Shown here: piece after piece, positions 22,058 to 22,187 of the stretch
Numbering within the stretch: the first letter of the stretch is position 1
Layout of the letters: each line of letters starts with the position of its first letter
NCBI GenBank assembly: GCA_035646375.1
Contig: DASRPM010000033.1
Span: forward strand, 1 to 22,187
Length of the DNA stretch: 22,187 nucleotides
Direction: 5' to 3'
DNA from: DASYRM01 sp035646375
Lineage (GTDB): Bacteria; Acidobacteriota; Vicinamibacteria; Vicinamibacterales; UBA2999
Translations under genes and position numbers: made by a program
The notes under the pieces: model-generated
Databases searched by the model: none
What the model was told of the DNA's origin: nothing
Seen by the model: the letters and a program-made list of their open reading frames with translations, nothing else

Positions 22058-22125
22058 CTACCGGCCACGCAGGCGAAGAGGTCGTCGCAATGCGAAACCG
22101 GAAATCTGATCTGGAGGCCGTATCA

Positions 22126-22187
22126 ATGCGCACTTTCCTTCGGGGCGTACTCCTCGTTGCAGTCGCCACCTTCCTGCCGGCCGCGGC
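22126..22187 (+). CDS. start of an exported protein (cut by window edge)
   Basis: Only about 20 residues are present: MRTFLRGVLLVAVATFLPAA, a clean signal peptide with a basic N-terminus and hydrophobic core. The in-frame ATG at 22090 would add 12 polar residues; ATG 22126 is preferred because the signal peptide begins here and GGAGG lies eight bases upstream. The signal resembles those of TonB-dependent receptors such as the preceding gene, so a second receptor is possible, but the product cannot be identified from this fragment. Confidence 0.65.
   Translation, partial: MRTFLRGVLLVAVATFLPAA

Overview
The window is GC-rich bacterial chromosomal DNA with dense coding on both strands. An outer-membrane TonB-dependent receptor with an N-terminal carboxypeptidase-regulatory-like domain, many secreted proteins of unknown function, a GAF/PAS hybrid histidine kinase and small stress-type proteins (DUF892, DUF4142, DUF6496) together suggest an Acidobacteriota-like organism, perhaps class Vicinamibacteria. 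That placement is inference from gene content. No rRNA, tRNA, CRISPR array, phage gene or transposase was seen.

Layout. 1-283 (-): N-terminal part of an MFS transporter, cut by the window edge. 343-942 (-) and 1045-1554 (+): a divergent pair, DUF892 ferritin-like and DUF4142 periplasmic protein, separated by two back-to-back sigma-54-type promoter motifs. 1614-1754: repeat-rich hairpin region. 1790-4715 (+): PQQ-type sorbosone dehydrogenase-like lipoprotein, MOSC protein, and a secreted alpha/beta hydrolase whose nucleophile position reads Asn. 4763-5104: a lower-GC segment bounded by 27-bp inverted repeats and holding one small membrane-protein gene. 5150-5794 (-): conserved protein of unknown function. 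5890-9183 (+): a cytoplasmic GAF-PAS-PAS-GAF-PAS hybrid histidine kinase. 9213-10073 (-) and 10150-11034 (+): SurE nucleotidase and a diacylglycerol-kinase-like lipid kinase, divergent. 16625 down to 11006 (-): a probable five-gene operon of amidohydrolase/decarboxylase, GT4 glycosyltransferase, glycogen-debranching-like enzyme (4-nt overlap), secreted unknown protein, and a UdgX-type uracil-DNA glycosylase. 16688-17683 (+): a secreted protein with HipA/PI-kinase-like motifs behind a very good sigma-54-type promoter. 17746-18054 (-) and 18207-18656 (+): DUF3761-like secreted protein and DUF6496 basic protein. 18861-21908 (+): TonB-dependent receptor with a strong terminator. 22126-end (+): start of another exported protein.

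Functional reading. Much of the window looks like stress and envelope physiology: DUF892, DUF4142, DUF6496, polysaccharide remodelling (GT4 plus debranching enzyme), DNA uracil repair, SurE and lipid kinase. The most notable observations are sigma-54-like motifs upstream of several stress or secreted genes, the secreted kinase-like protein with an almost leaderless start, the inverted-repeat-bounded element at 4763-5104, and the hydrolase with a non-canonical nucleophile elbow. No sigma-54 enhancer-binding protein is encoded here. All homology calls come from reading motifs by eye; no database search was run.
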